Below, piece after piece: positions 1 through 10,010 of a DNA stretch of 64,000 nucleotides; position 1 is the stretch's first letter; every line of letters begins with the position of its first letter. The position numbers and the translations under genes are program-made. The notes under the pieces are model-generated. The model worked only from the letters and a program-made list of their open reading frames with translations. It had not been told where the DNA came from and ran no database searches. The stretch comes from Duganella guangzhouensis (GTDB lineage Bacteria > Pseudomonadota > Gammaproteobacteria > Burkholderiales > Burkholderiaceae_D): the NCBI RefSeq assembly GCF_009674535.1, contig NZ_WKJK01000004.1, positions 124,001 through 188,000 on the forward strand, read 5' to 3'.

Positions 1-3000
1 AGCGGCTGTATTGCTCGGCCAGGCTGGCCGCGCGTTGCTGCCCGTTCTGCTTGGCCCAGACTATCAGCGCATCCAGGGCTGGCGTGGCCTGGCGTTCGTG
101 CACCGGCTGGGTGATGGCGCCGCGTTGCAGGCGTTTCAGGTACAGCGGACCGCCGGCTTTGGGACCGGTGCCGGATTTGCCTTCGCCGCCAAACGGTTGT
201 ACGCCCACCACCGCGCCGACGATGTTGCGATTGATGTAGATGTTGCCGACGTGGGCGCTTTGCGCCACGTAGTCGATGGTTTCATCGATGCGCGAATGGA
301 CGCCCAAGGTCAGGCCGAAGCCGCTGGCGTTGATTTGTTCGATCACTTTCGGCAGCTCGGCGCGCTGGTAGCGGATGACGTGCATCACCGGGCCGAACAC
401 TTCCTGCGTCAGTTCGGCCAGCGAGCGGATTTCCAGCACGGTCGGCGGCACGAAGGTGCCGGCCTTGGCGACCTCCGCCGGCAGCTCCAGCGAGTAGTGG
501 TCGACCGCCGTCGCTTTCATCTTGTTGATGTGGGCCAGCAGGTTTTGCTGCGCTTCGGCATCGATCACCGGGCCGATATCGGTCACCAGGCGGTCCGGCG
601 AGCCGACTTTCAGCTCTTGCATTGCGCCTTTCAGCATTTTGATGGTCTTGTCGGCGATATCTTCCTGCAGGAACAGCACGCGCAGCGCCGAGCAGCGCTG
701 GCCGGCGCTGTCGAAAGCCGACGAAATCGCATCCTGCACCACTTGCTCAGGCAGCGCCGACGAATCGACGATCATGGCGTTCTGGCCGCCGGTTTCGGCG
801 ATCAGCGGGATGTCGGCGTTTTCGGCCGCGGCGCGCTTGGCCAGCGTGCGGTTGATCAGCTGCGCCACTTCGGTCGAGCCGGTGAAGATCACGCCTTTGA
901 CGCGGCTGTCGGCGGTCAGTGCCGCGCCCACCACTTCGCCGCGACCCGGCAGGAATTGCAGCGCGGCGCGCGGGATGCCGGCTTCATGCAGCAGTTCAAC
1001 CGCGCGGTGCGCGATCAGCGGCGTTTGCTCAGCCGGCTTGGCCAGCACCACGTTGCCGGCGGCCAGACTGGCGGCCACCTGGCCGGTGAAGATCGCCAGC
1101 GGGAAGTTCCACGGGCTGATGCAGGTTACCGGACCCAGCGCCAGCGTGTTGGCGTTGCCGCGTACTTCGCCGGCGTAGTAGCGCAGGAAGTCGACCGCTT
1201 CGCGCAGTTCGGCGATCGCGTTCGGCAGCGATTTACCGGCCTCGCGGATGGCCAGCGTCATCAGTTCCATCGCGTTGGCTTCGAACAGGTCGGCGGCGCG
1301 CAGCAGTGCGGCGGCGCGCACCGTCGGTTCGGCGGTTTGCCAGTCCATGGCGTAGCTGCTGGCGCTGGCCAGCGCGGTTTCGACGTCGATGGCGCTGGCT
1401 TCCACCAGTTGGCCGACCACGTCGCTGCGCTGCGCCGGATTGGTGATGTCCTGCACCGGTTGGCCGGCGCTCAGTTCGCCCGCCAGCAGCGGCGCGGCGT
1501 GCCAGTTACGCGGCGAGGCCAGCGCTTCAGCGATGTCGCGCAGGGTGTTTTCGTTGGCCAGGTCGAAGCCGGCCGAGTTTTTACGCTCGGCGCCAAACAT
1601 GTCCAGCGGCAGTGCGATGCCGGGATGCGGCAGACCGCCCTGCTCGCGCGCGGCCGCCACCGGGTCGCGCAGCAGCGAGTCGATCGGGATCGCTTCGTCG
1701 ACGATCTGGTTGACGAACGACGAGTTGGCGCCGTTTTCCAGCAGACGGCGCACCAGGTAGGCCAGCAGCGTTTCGTGGGTGCCGACCGGCGCGTAGATGC
1801 GGCACGGCTTGTCCAGGTTGTCCTCGCCGACCACCTGGTCGTACAGCGACTCACCCATGCCGTGCAGGCACTGGAATTCGTAGTCGGTGATGCCGTCGCG
1901 CTTGGCCCAGGTGTAGATGGTGGACAGCGTTTGCGCGTTGTGGGTGGCAAATTGCGGATAAATCAGCCCTTGCGCGGCCAGCAGTTTCTGCGCGCACAGC
2001 AGGTAGGAGACGTCGGTGTAGACCTTGCGGGTGTAGACCGGGTAGCCGCTCATGCCGTCCACTTGGGCACGCTTGATTTCGGCATCCCAATACGCGCCCT
2101 TGACCAGACGCACCATGAATTTGCGGCCGCTGCGCTTGGACAGGTCGACCAGGTAGTCGATCACGAACGGGCAGCGTTTCTGGTAAGCCTGCACCACAAA
2201 GCCGATGCCTTCGAAACCGGCCAGCGCCTCGTCGTGCGCCAGCGCTTCCATCAGGTCCAGCGACAGTTCCAGGCGATCGGCCTCTTCCGCATCGATGTTG
2301 AGGCCGATGTTGTAGTGCTTTGCCAGCAGCACCAGCGCACGTACGCGCGGCAGCAGCTCATCCATCACGCGGGCGCGCTGGGCACGGCTGTAGCGCGGGT
2401 GCAGCGCCGACAATTTGACCGAAATGCCGGGACCGTTGCGGATGCCGCGGCCGTTCGACGCTTTGCCGATCGCGTGGATGGCGTTTTCGTACGAGGCGTA
2501 GTAATTGCTGGCGTCGGCTTCCGTCAGCGCGGCCTCGCCCAGCATGTCGTAGGAATAACGGTAGCCGCGCGCCTCGTTGCTTTGGCCGTTCTTGAGGGCT
2601 TCCTCGATGGTCTGGCCGGTGACGAACTGGTTGCCCAGCATGCGCATCGCCAGGTCCACGCCCTTGCGGATCAGCGGTTTACCGCCTTTGGCGATCAGCT
2701 TGGTCAGCGCCGAGCCGAGGCCGGTTTCGCTGTTGGTGCCGACCAGCTTGCCGGTGATCAGCAGACCCCAGGTGGCGGCGTTGACGAACAGCGACGGCGA
2801 TTCACCCAGGTGTTTGCGCCAGTCGCCTTTGCTGATTTTGTCGGCAATCAGGCGGTCGGCGGTGGCAGTGTCGGGAATACGCAACAGTGCTTCAGCCAGA
2901 CACATCAGTGCCACACCCTCGTCCGAGGACAGCGAAAACTCGTGCATCAGCGCATCCACACCGGACGCGCGGGTGCGCTGCACGCGCACCTGGCTGACCA

Positions 3001-3199
3001 GTTTATGGGCCAATTGCTGAGCTTGCTGGAGGCTGGCGGCATCGTGGTTTTTCAGCTGCTCGAGCAGCCACTGAACGGCACTGATTTCATCCTTGCGATA
3101 GGCTGCCGTCACTGCGGCGCGCAGGGGAATCGGGTCGCGCAGGATTTCTGCCTGCAGGGCGGCGAACGGGGTGAAACCGGAAGAATTTACTGCTTGCAT
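1..3199 (-). CDS. putA: PutA, bifunctional proline dehydrogenase / P5C dehydrogenase (3' end outside window)
   Basis: Oxidises proline to pyrroline-5-carboxylate with FAD and then to glutamate with NAD. The visible 1066 codons start MQAVNSSGFTPF and run off the left edge. The N-terminal half has the proline dehydrogenase barrel (ISVKLSALHPRYSRAQR, VRLVKGAYWDAEIKRA); the C-terminal half has the aldehyde dehydrogenase fold with SPWNFPLAIFTGQ and the catalytic cysteine in GQRCSA near residue 836. There is no ribbon-helix-helix domain at the N terminus, so this PutA is probably not its own repressor; the divergent Lrp-type gene at 3411 fits as regulator. ATG at 3199 has GAGAG upstream. A 1069-codon open frame on the opposite strand here is only its antisense shadow. 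Confidence 0.96.
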   Translation of the reverse strand, partial: MQAVNSSGFTPFAALQAEILRDPIPLRAAVTAAYRKDEISAVQWLLEQLKNHDAASLQQAQQLAHKLVSQVRVQRTRASGVDALMHEFSLSSDEGVALMCLAEALLRIPDTATADRLIADKISKGDWRKHLGESPSLFVNAATWGLLITGKLVGTNSETGLGSALTKLIAKGGKPLIRKGVDLAMRMLGNQFVTGQTIEEALKNGQSNEARGYRYSYDMLGEAALTEADASNYYASYENAIHAIGKASNGRGIRNGPGISVKLSALHPRYSRAQRARVMDELLPRVRALVLLAKHYNIGLNIDAEEADRLELSLDLMEALAHDEALAGFEGIGFVVQAYQKRCPFVIDYLVDLSKRSGRKFMVRLVKGAYWDAEIKRAQVDGMSGYPVYTRKVYTDVSYLLCAQKLLAAQGLIYPQFATHNAQTLSTIYTWAKRDGITDYEFQCLHGMGESLYDQVVGEDNLDKPCRIYAPVGTHETLLAYLVRRLLENGANSSFVNQIVDEAIPIDSLLRDPVAAAREQGGLPHPGIALPLDMFGAERKNSAGFDLANENTLRDIAEALASPRNWHAAPLLAGELSAGQPVQDITNPAQRSDVVGQLVEASAIDVETALASASSYAMDWQTAEPTVRAAALLRAADLFEANAMELMTLAIREAGKSLPNAIAELREAVDFLRYYAGEVRGNANTLALGPVTCISPWNFPLAIFTGQVAASLAAGNVVLAKPAEQTPLIAHRAVELLHEAGIPRAALQFLPGRGEVVGAALTADSRVKGVIFTGSTEVAQLINRTLAKRAAAENADIPLIAETGGQNAMIVDSSALPEQVVQDAISSAFDSAGQRCSALRVLFLQEDIADKTIKMLKGAMQELKVGSPDRLVTDIGPVIDAEAQQNLLAHINKMKATAVDHYSLELPAEVAKAGTFVPPTVLEIRSLAELTQEVFGPVMHVIRYQRAELPKVIEQINASGFGLTLGVHSRIDETIDYVAQSAHVGNIYINRNIVGAVVGVQPFGGEGKSGTGPKAGGPLYLKRLQRGAITQPVHERQATPALDALIVWAKQNGQQRAASLAEQYSR

Positions 3200-3379
3200 G
3201 AAGAACTCTCAGAATAGGAATTTTGGCCAGTTCAGTTACAAAAACACGCCCGGTCAGCGAGGCTGGCGAGCGTGATTTTCGGTGAACTGCTAATGATTCG
3301 ATTGTAGAGGGTATTCTTCTGGATTAATTCTGGTAATGCAGGGGGCTAGCAATAGATTGTTTTTAGTGAGACAATTTAA

Positions 3380-3398
3380 CCAAATAATATTTATTTGG
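3380..3398. promoter_or_regulatory. Palindrome in the putA-putR divergent spacer, candidate Lrp-type operator
   Basis: CCAAATAATATTTATTTGG is a perfect inverted repeat with 8-bp arms and a 3-bp centre. It ends 12 bp before the ATG of the Lrp-family gene and lies in the only spacer shared with putA. AT-rich dyads of this kind are typical Lrp/AsnC targets. Binding is inferred. Confidence 0.45.
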
Positions 3399-3410
3399 GA
3401 GTTCCCGGAA

Positions 3411-3866
3411 ATGTTAGACAAGATCAGCAAAAAAATCTTGATGGAATTGCAGAGCGATGGCCGTATCTCCAATGTGGAGTTGGCCGCGCGGGTAAATCTG
3501 TCACCCGCCGCTTGCCTGGAGCGCGTGCGCAAGTTGCACGAGTCCGGGTATATCATGGGCTACACCGCCCAACTGAACCCGCAGCTGCTCGATGTGTCCC
3601 TGCTGGTCTTCATCGAGGTGGTGCTGGACCGCACCACGCCTGAAGTGTTTGACGCCTTCAAGCACAGCGTTCAGGTGATCCCGGAAGTGCTGGAGTGCCA
3701 CATGGTCGCCGGTGGCTTCGACTATCTGGTCAAAGCCCGCGTCAAGGACATGGCAGCCTACCGCGAATTCCTGGGTAAAACCCTGCTCCAGAAAGGTGTG
3801 CGCGAAACCCACACTTACGCTGTCATGGAAGAAGTTAAGAATACCACCAAGTTGCCCATAAAATAG
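3411..3866 (+). CDS. Lrp/AsnC-family regulator, probable PutR-type activator of putA
   Basis: A 151-residue protein with an N-terminal winged helix-turn-helix (residues about 5-60, DKISKKILMELQSDGRISN and LSPAACLERVRKLHESG) and a C-terminal RAM ligand-binding domain (about 65-140). It is divergent from putA with a 211-bp spacer, the arrangement known for proline-responsive PutR/BkdR regulators. The frame is open further upstream, but ATG 3411 (MLDKISKK) matches the family length and start, and the upstream DNA is AT-rich spacer holding a palindrome. Ligand identity (proline) is inferred from position only. Confidence 0.88.
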   Translation: MLDKISKKILMELQSDGRISNVELAARVNLSPAACLERVRKLHESGYIMGYTAQLNPQLLDVSLLVFIEVVLDRTTPEVFDAFKHSVQVIPEVLECHMVAGGFDYLVKARVKDMAAYREFLGKTLLQKGVRETHTYAVMEEVKNTTKLPIK

Positions 3867-3927
3867 CATCACAGAAATAAATTAGTGGAGCCGCCCGAGG
3901 CGCCTGTTGTGAGAAACGGGGAGACAG

Positions 3928-5481
3928 ATGAAGCTTTTGCAGCATAAGTTGGTGCAACGTGGATTGTGGATTTTGGGAGCAACAGCAGGCGCTACATGCC
4001 TCGCTTACTTGTTTGACCTGATGGGTGCGCCACAAATAGTGGCGGCGGCGGTAGCTGGTTTCAGCGCTGCGGCGCTGACCTGGTGGGCCGCGCGGCAAGG
4101 CGGCGACGAAGGCGGCGTGCGGCATTTTGCCCACACTGTGGGAGAAGAAATCGACGCCATCATGATCGGCGCGGCGGAAACCTCGTATTTCGTCGACTCG
4201 GTCAAAAAGAAAATCGAGCTGGATGTCGGCACCGCCGGCACCATCGTCCACAGTTCCAGCCAGAACGCGGAAACCACCGAGCGCATCGCCGCCAATGCCG
4301 AGCGCGCCGCCAAGATCGCGGCCCAGGTGCGCGGCGAAACCATGGCAGGCCGCAGCGAGGCCGACAGCGGCCTGCAACGCATCCGCACCGCGCGCGAAGA
4401 CGCGCAGACCGCCGCCGCCGTGATGACGGCGCTGCAAACCAATTCCCGCAAAATCTATGGCTTTACCGAGGCCATCAGCGAAATTTCAGCGCGCACCAAC
4501 CTGCTGGCGCTGAATGCCGCCATCGAAGCCGCGCGCGCCGGTGAACAGGGGCGCGGTTTTGCCGTGGTCGCCAGCGAAGTGCGTCAGCTGGCGCTGCGCA
4601 CCAAGGAAGCCACCGACGAGATCAGCACCATGGTGCGCGAGATTAACCAGCAAGCCGAAACCGCCGCCAGCGGCATGAACTCGCTGGCGGTCAAGGTCAG
4701 CGAAGCCGCCGGCAATGTGGAAACGGTTCACGGCCTATTGGGCAATATCGAGCGCTCGTCGGGCGTATCGGAAGATGAGATCGGCCAGATCGCGCGCGCC
4801 TCGCGCGAGCATGTCGCCACCACCGAGGAGATCGCGCACGCGATCGCCAGCATTCGCGATAGCCTGTTGTCCACTGAGAAGGAATTGCCGCGCGCGGCCG
4901 CCTCGGCCATGGCGCTGGCGGAACGGGCGGAAATCATCACCGGCGCGCTGGGCGCATCGGATATCGTCACCTCGCACGATGACATTCGCGAGGCGGCGCA
5001 GCGGGCGGCGGCGGAAGTCGGCCGCCTCTTCGAGCGTGCGCTGGCCAGCGGTCAGATTTCAGCGCAGGCGCTGTGGGATCGCACTTACACGCCGATTCCG
5101 AATACCGATCCGCCCAAGCACAAGACCAAGTTTGACGATTTCACCGACCGCGTGCTGCCGTCGCTGCAGGAAGGCTTGCTGCAGGCGATGCCGCAGCTGG
5201 CTTACGCCGGCGCTGTGGATAACAACGGCTATTTCCCCACCCATAACAAGAAATTTTCCCAGCCGCTGACCGGCAACTACGACATCGACATCGTCAATAA
5301 CCGCACCAAGCGGATTTTCAGCGATCGCACCGGCAAGCGCTGCGGCTCGAACACGCGGCCTTTCCTGCTACAGACGTATAAACGGGATACCGGCGAGGTG
5401 ATGCACGACTTGTCCGCGCCGATCTATGTGAATGGCAAGCACTGGGGCGGTTTCCGCATCGGCTACCGCTCCAGCCACTAG
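3928..5481 (+). CDS. Methyl-accepting chemotaxis-type protein with a C-terminal Cache/PAS-like domain
   Basis: 517 residues. Two short hydrophobic stretches near the N terminus (about 12-32 and 36-55) anchor it in the inner membrane with almost no periplasmic loop. The signalling hairpin is clear: [20 protein letters not shown] followed by [18 protein letters not shown], about residues 185-225. After the coiled coil, residues about 375-517 form a separate globular domain ([32 protein letters not shown], and a final [11 protein letters not shown]), resembling the Cache/PAS-like domains of other receptors but placed in the cytoplasm at the C terminus. SD GGGGAGACAG precedes the ATG. It would signal to CheA/CheW, which are not encoded here. 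Signal sensed is unknown. Confidence 0.85.
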   Translation: MKLLQHKLVQRGLWILGATAGATCLAYLFDLMGAPQIVAAAVAGFSAAALTWWAARQGGDEGGVRHFAHTVGEEIDAIMIGAAETSYFVDSVKKKIELDVGTAGTIVHSSSQNAETTERIAANAERAAKIAAQVRGETMAGRSEADSGLQRIRTAREDAQTAAAVMTALQTNSRKIYGFTEAISEISARTNLLALNAAIEAARAGEQGRGFAVVASEVRQLALRTKEATDEISTMVREINQQAETAASGMNSLAVKVSEAAGNVETVHGLLGNIERSSGVSEDEIGQIARASREHVATTEEIAHAIASIRDSLLSTEKELPRAAASAMALAERAEIITGALGASDIVTSHDDIREAAQRAAAEVGRLFERALASGQISAQALWDRTYTPIPNTDPPKHKTKFDDFTDRVLPSLQEGLLQAMPQLAYAGAVDNNGYFPTHNKKFSQPLTGNYDIDIVNNRTKRIFSDRTGKRCGSNTRPFLLQTYKRDTGEVMHDLSAPIYVNGKHWGGFRIGYRSSH

Positions 5482-5496
5482 CACGTCATTCCGGCG

Positions 5497-6480
5497 TTAG
5501 CGCGCCGAGGCAGGCGCCTGGGTTGGCACTGGCGCATTGGGGATGGTGCGCTGTTGGGTCTGGGTATTCATTTTTTCCAGATGGCTGCGCAGCCACTTGT
5601 GGGCCGGGCTGCGCGCGTCACGCTCGTGCCACAGCATGTCCAGGTGGACCGCCGGCAGCTGGAACGGCAATTCCTTGTGCGCCAGCGCGTCGGTCATGCC
5701 GGTGGCGGCGATCAGGTGGCGTGGCAGCACCGTCACCAGGTCGGAGTTGGCCACCACCCGGCCGGCGGTGAAGAACTGATTCACCGTCAGCAGAATGCGG
5801 CGTTCGCGCTGCAGCTGCGCCAGCGCCTCGTCGACCAGGCCGTGGGCGCGGCCGGAGAAGCTCACCAGCAGGTGATTCGCTTCGCAATAGTTATCCAGCG
5901 TCAGCTCAACCTTGGCCAGCGGATGGTCGCGCCGCATCACGCACACGTATTTACCCGAATACAAACGTTCGTGGCGGATCGGCGAACCGGTTTCGTACGA
6001 CAGCTGAGCCGCCACACCAGGGAAGAAGCCAACCGCCAAGTCGATATCGCCGCGCAACAGCATTGGCCGCGGTTCGCGCGTGGTCAGCGGCACCATGCGC
6101 ACATTGATGCCCGGCGCCTCGCTCTCGATCGAACGCATCAGCGAAGGCAACCACATGGCGGCGGTGGCGTCGGCCATCGCCATCCGGAAAGTGGCGTGGG
6201 CGGCCGAGACGTCAAAGGTTTCCGGCGCCACCGCCGCTTCCAGGCTGGCCAGCGCGCTGCGCACCGACGGCCACAAGGATTCGGCGCGCGGGGTCGGCTT
6301 GACGCCGTAGGCGGTGCGGATCAGTAATTCATCGCCCAGACTCTCGCGCAGACGCTTGATGGCGTTGGAAACGGCCGGCTGTGTCATGGCCAGGTGGCCG
6401 GCGGCGCGGGTCAGATTTTGCTCTGTCATCACGGCGTCGAACACGCGCAGCAGGTTCAGGTCCAGCGTCAAAAAGCTCAT
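5497..6480 (-). CDS. LysR-family transcriptional regulator
   Basis: 327 residues. Residues 1-65 form the LysR helix-turn-helix (NLLRVFDAVMTEQNLTRAA, MTQPAVSNAIKRLRESLGD). Residues about 95-300 are the periplasmic-binding-protein-like effector domain (FRMAMADATAAMWLPSLM, DIDLAVGFFP). The C terminus is a Pro/Ala/Thr-rich tail. It belongs to the NodD/LinR-like branch judged by the start LDLNLLRVFDAV. The divergent neighbour is only a small membrane protein, so the regulated target is not evident. It converges with the chemoreceptor, 15 bp apart. Confidence 0.92.
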   Translation of the reverse strand: MSFLTLDLNLLRVFDAVMTEQNLTRAAGHLAMTQPAVSNAIKRLRESLGDELLIRTAYGVKPTPRAESLWPSVRSALASLEAAVAPETFDVSAAHATFRMAMADATAAMWLPSLMRSIESEAPGINVRMVPLTTREPRPMLLRGDIDLAVGFFPGVAAQLSYETGSPIRHERLYSGKYVCVMRRDHPLAKVELTLDNYCEANHLLVSFSGRAHGLVDEALAQLQRERRILLTVNQFFTAGRVVANSDLVTVLPRHLIAATGMTDALAHKELPFQLPAVHLDMLWHERDARSPAHKWLRSHLEKMNTQTQQRTIPNAPVPTQAPASAR

Positions 6481-6626
6481 GGCGGCTCAGGGGGAGTAAA
6501 TGGTTGGGAGAAATAACGATAGCACAGTCCATTCACCAAACACATAATTGTTATCGGGAACCGAAATTGGATACTTATGTTGCGCCGCACTATAGTTACA
6601 CTGATTCTAAAGCTACAGCTACACCT

Positions 6627-6830
6627 ATGTCTATCTATCTTTCTTTAGTACAAGATTTTTCTTTGCTAGCCGCCATCAAGCTGGCGCTGCTGGTCGCGCT
6701 GGGTGCTGGTTTGTTAATGTTGTTCAAGCCGCTACTGCTGGGTTGCGCGCGCGCGGCGGTGCTGGTGGTCAAGCCCAAGCAGAGTCGCGAACAGCGCCTG
6801 CAGCGCCGCCAACTGGCGACGCATGCCTGA
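6627..6830 (+). CDS. Small membrane protein of unknown function
   Basis: 67 residues from ATG 6627. Residues about 12-45 are continuously hydrophobic (LLAAIKLALLVALGAGLLML), then a basic tail rich in Lys, Arg and Gln (KPKQSREQRLQRRQ). This reads as one or two inner-membrane helices with a positive cytoplasmic tail. It is divergent from the lysR gene and converges with the chalcone-isomerase-fold gene. No function is recognised, and the start codon has no strong SD. Confidence 0.55.
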   Translation: MSIYLSLVQDFSLLAAIKLALLVALGAGLLMLFKPLLLGCARAAVLVVKPKQSREQRLQRRQLATHA

Positions 6831-6845
6831 TACCGCGTTGCAGCA

Positions 6846-7430
6846 TCACTTTTCGCCAAGCAAAGCCGGCTTCAAGGAACTGTCGACCGGCTTATCACCC
6901 AGCCAGATGCGCAACACCGCGTTATAGAACGCCTGGTCCGGCATCAACTCCCCTAATTTCTTCCCATTCAGATAGCACTGGGTACCCTCGTTCGGGGTCC
7001 AGTCCAGCGACAGCTGGTCGCCTTTTTTCAGCGCCGGCGTCTGCGCGAACACTTCACCGAACTTCATGATTTGCGGCAGGATCTTGGTGCGCTCTTCCTT
7101 GGCGGTGTTGGCGTTCAAGCCGTCCATGAAGGCTTTGCCGAAATCGTCCGAGCTGACCTCGCGCAGCATGGTGATGGCGACGCGGCGCGGACCTGGCACC
7201 GCCAGCACGTCTGGCACCGTGGTTTTCTTGTCGCTCAGATAGAGGCCGGCCGCATAGACTTTGAAGATGACCTTGGTGCGCACGCCGGCGCCGTTCAGCT
7301 TGAGCTGCTGGCCGGCCAGGGTGATGGTGTCGTCGAATTTGACGCCGGCCACGTCGACCGCGGCAAAGGCGGGCAGCGCCGCCATCAGGGCGGCGGCGGC
7401 CAGGGTACGCAGGATGGTTCTACGATTCAT
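6846..7430 (-). CDS. Chalcone-isomerase-fold periplasmic protein
   Basis: 194 residues from ATG 7430, chosen because it follows a GGAG SD and begins a signal peptide (MNRRTILRTLAAAALMAALP with an AFA cleavage site). The mature part (VAGVKFDDTITLAGQQLKLN, KVIFKVYAAGLYLSDKK, GTQCYLNGKKLGELM) is typical of the bacterial Chalcone_3-type family. These proteins share the plant enzyme fold but usually lack isomerase activity, and their role is unknown. No operon partner is evident. Confidence 0.85.
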   Translation of the reverse strand: MNRRTILRTLAAAALMAALPAFAAVDVAGVKFDDTITLAGQQLKLNGAGVRTKVIFKVYAAGLYLSDKKTTVPDVLAVPGPRRVAITMLREVSSDDFGKAFMDGLNANTAKEERTKILPQIMKFGEVFAQTPALKKGDQLSLDWTPNEGTQCYLNGKKLGELMPDQAFYNAVLRIWLGDKPVDSSLKPALLGEK

Positions 7431-7520
7431 GAATGTCTCCGGGGGTGAGGTGATCCGACTATACCACCCGGGAAAGACGCTGCGGCACATTTGGCCGCAC
7501 GGTCATGCTTTTTTGGCCGC

Positions 7521-7787
<267 letters not shown>

Positions 7788-8279
7788 TTAGACGGTCCGG
7801 GTAGCGGCAATCTTTTTCTGCAGCCACCGGTCGACCGATGGGAACACAAACTTGGACACATCCCCGCCCAGCATGGCGATTTCGCGCACGATGGTGCCGG
7901 AGATGAATTGATACTGATCGGACGGCGTCAGGAACATGGTTTCGACGTCCGGCAACAGGTAGCGGTTCATGCCCGCCATCTGGAACTCGTATTCAAAGTC
8001 GGACACGGCGCGCAGGCCGCGGACGATGACGCGCGCGTCATGCGCGCGCACAAAATCTTTCAGCAGGCCGGAGAAGCTCTCCACCCGCACATTCGGATAA
8101 TGGCCCAGCACTTCATTGGCAATTTCCAGCCGTTCATCCAGCGAGAAGAAGGGTTTCTTGTTCTGGCTGTCGGCCACGCCGACCACGAGAGTGTCGAACA
8201 GACCCGATGCGCGTCGCACCAGATCTTCGTGACCACGGGTCAACGGATCGAAAGTTCCTGGATAAACAGCTACTACCAT
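7788..8279 (-). CDS. coaD: Phosphopantetheine adenylyltransferase (coenzyme A biosynthesis)
   Basis: Transfers AMP from ATP to 4'-phosphopantetheine, the penultimate step of CoA synthesis. 163 residues from ATG 8279 ([20 protein letters not shown]), matching the usual 155-165. The nucleotidyltransferase HxGH-type motif appears as TRGH, and the second motif as [10 protein letters not shown]. Another start 24 bp upstream is possible but would add a tail not seen in the family. Downstream is the ferredoxin gene. Confidence 0.96.
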   Translation of the reverse strand: MVVAVYPGTFDPLTRGHEDLVRRASGLFDTLVVGVADSQNKKPFFSLDERLEIANEVLGHYPNVRVESFSGLLKDFVRAHDARVIVRGLRAVSDFEYEFQMAGMNRYLLPDVETMFLTPSDQYQFISGTIVREIAMLGGDVSKFVFPSVDRWLQKKIAATRTV

Positions 8280-8387
8280 TGCGGCTCTCCTGCAGTGCAC
8301 CAATATAGAACGCGCATTATGCCTGAAAAACGCCGTTGCCTTAAAAATGCCTTAATTTGGGGCGGTTTTAGCGGCAAATACGGCCGT

Positions 8388-9035
8388 TTAAGCTTTGTAT
8401 TTTAATAAATGATAGAACACCATGCCGGCTTTGTCAGCCCGGATAATTTCCCATGGCGCCAGCCATTCCGGCGCCTCGCCGTCGGCGAATTCCAGCGCCA
8501 GTCCGGACTCGGCATAGACCATGCCGCCCGCTTTCAGCAGCTTGGCGCACAGCGGCAGCGTGCGTTCCAAAAAGCTTTGCTGGTAAGGCGGATCGAGGAA
8601 GATCAGGTCGAACTGCTGGCCGCGCGTGACGGCCGATTGCGCGCTGGCGACGGCGTCGCCGCGCATGATCTGCACATTGTCGGCTTTCAGCTTGGTCTTG
8701 ATTTCTTCCAGCTGGCGGATGACTTGGGTGTTGCTATCGATCAGCGTCACCGATTGCGCGCCACGGCTGGCGGCTTCGAAGCCCAGCGCGCCGCTGCCGG
8801 CAAACAGATCCAGCACCTGCAGCTTGGCCCAGTTGGCGTCGCACTGGTGGTTGATCCAGTTAAAGACGGTCTCGCGCACGCGATCCGGCGTCGGCCGCAG
8901 GCCCAGCGCGCTCAGTACTGGCAACGGCGTGCGCTTCCATTGGCCGCCGATGATGCGCACCTGGTTGGCGTGCTGCGGACCGTGGACCGGAACTTTGGCG
9001 GGTTTGGCTGGCTTGCTGGATGGCTTCTTCGGCAT
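8388..9035 (-). CDS. rsmD: 16S rRNA guanine-966 N2-methyltransferase
   Basis: 215 residues. SAM-binding Rossmann fold with LQVLDLFAGSGALGFEAASR (motif I) and the amino-methyltransferase motif DPPY in DLIFLDPPYQQ. The early RIIGGQWKRTPLPV is characteristic of RsmD, which modifies G966 of 16S rRNA in the small subunit. The Lys/Pro-rich first 20 residues are a basic extension. It lies upstream of coaD on the same strand with a 108-bp gap. Confidence 0.96.
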   Translation of the reverse strand: MPKKPSSKPAKPAKVPVHGPQHANQVRIIGGQWKRTPLPVLSALGLRPTPDRVRETVFNWINHQCDANWAKLQVLDLFAGSGALGFEAASRGAQSVTLIDSNTQVIRQLEEIKTKLKADNVQIMRGDAVASAQSAVTRGQQFDLIFLDPPYQQSFLERTLPLCAKLLKAGGMVYAESGLALEFADGEAPEWLAPWEIIRADKAGMVFYHLLKYKA

Positions 9036-9087
9036 GTGGCGATGACCTAAGTCTTTGATTCAACTGGGCATCATACCACAGAGCCAC

Positions 9088-9984
9088 CTAGCGCTGGTCG
9101 GCCGCCAGACTGCGGAAGTCGTCGATCCAGCCCTGCATGCGCTTCTGCGCGTGCGCTTTCTGGGCTGGCGTGGTGAGCTGGATCACGGTCAGCACCAGTT
9201 TGGTGTTGGCCTCCTCGTAGCTGTCGAAGAAGGCTTTGCGTTCGGAATTTTCCAGCCGGTTGAAACCGTCCTTGATCAGCCCCTGAATCAGCGTCACGGT
9301 CGCCTCTTTGCTCAGCTTTTCGCTTTGTACCTTGCGTGCGGCGGCCAGGATGTTTTTCTGACGGCGCATGCGCTCGTCCAGCCAGATCTCGTTGTTCAGC
9401 GGACGGGCGTCGGACGCCTTGCGGATCAGCGCTTCCTGCTCGGAGGTGAAATTGCCGAACCACAGCTCAAATTGCTCCATCGATTTCTTGAAGCGGAAAC
9501 GCTGCTGCGTCTCGGCATCGCCGCGCATGTTTTTCTTGCGGAACTCAGCGTTATTGGCGGCAAACTTGCGCTCCAGCGCGGCGATCTGATCCGGCTGCAG
9601 TGAGCGCGCCAGCTCGGCCAGCTCCGGCGCCGCCTTCAGCAGCAGCGTCTCGGTACGCTTCTTGATTTCGTCGAAGTCGGCTTCCAGATCGGCCTGGCTC
9701 GGCCCGGCGGCCAGCTGGCGCTGGGCGGTTTGCAGGATTTGCGCGTAATCCTGCAGCTGGGTCTTGCGGTGCCATTGGAACAGCTTGTCGATATCGTCCT
9801 TGACCCAATCCTTTTGATCCGCGTTCAAGTCGATATAACCGTTGATCCACCAGTACAGCAAGGTGTCGCCGTTGTTATAAGCCAGGCGCAGCGAACTGCA
9901 GGCCGCCAGCAGGGTCATGAGAACGATCAGGAACAGGCCGTACAGCGTCCGGCGGCCCGTCAGGGGCATGTTAGACTTTTGCAT
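9088..9984 (-). CDS. Lipoprotein of the DUF6279 type
   Basis: 298 residues. Lipoprotein signal with lipobox LLAAC, lipidated Cys 29. The mature protein is highly charged and helical ([20 protein letters not shown], then long Lys/Gln/Glu helices to the end), matching the uncharacterised family seen downstream or upstream of rsmD/glmU in betaproteobacteria. Probably an outer-membrane or periplasm-facing lipoprotein; function unknown. It is divergent from glmU with only 26 bp between the start codons, so the promoters must overlap. Confidence 0.85.
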   Translation of the reverse strand: MQKSNMPLTGRRTLYGLFLIVLMTLLAACSSLRLAYNNGDTLLYWWINGYIDLNADQKDWVKDDIDKLFQWHRKTQLQDYAQILQTAQRQLAAGPSQADLEADFDEIKKRTETLLLKAAPELAELARSLQPDQIAALERKFAANNAEFRKKNMRGDAETQQRFRFKKSMEQFELWFGNFTSEQEALIRKASDARPLNNEIWLDERMRRQKNILAAARKVQSEKLSKEATVTLIQGLIKDGFNRLENSERKAFFDSYEEANTKLVLTVIQLTTPAQKAHAQKRMQGWIDDFRSLAADQR

Positions 9985-10010
9985 TTACACACTCTCTCGA
10001 TTTGGCACCT

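Noticed and set aside
11..3217. Very long plus-strand open frame opposite putA
   Set aside because: Its translation is low-complexity (Arg/Gln/Val/His-rich) and antisense to an unmistakable PutA; a GC-rich codon-position artefact.
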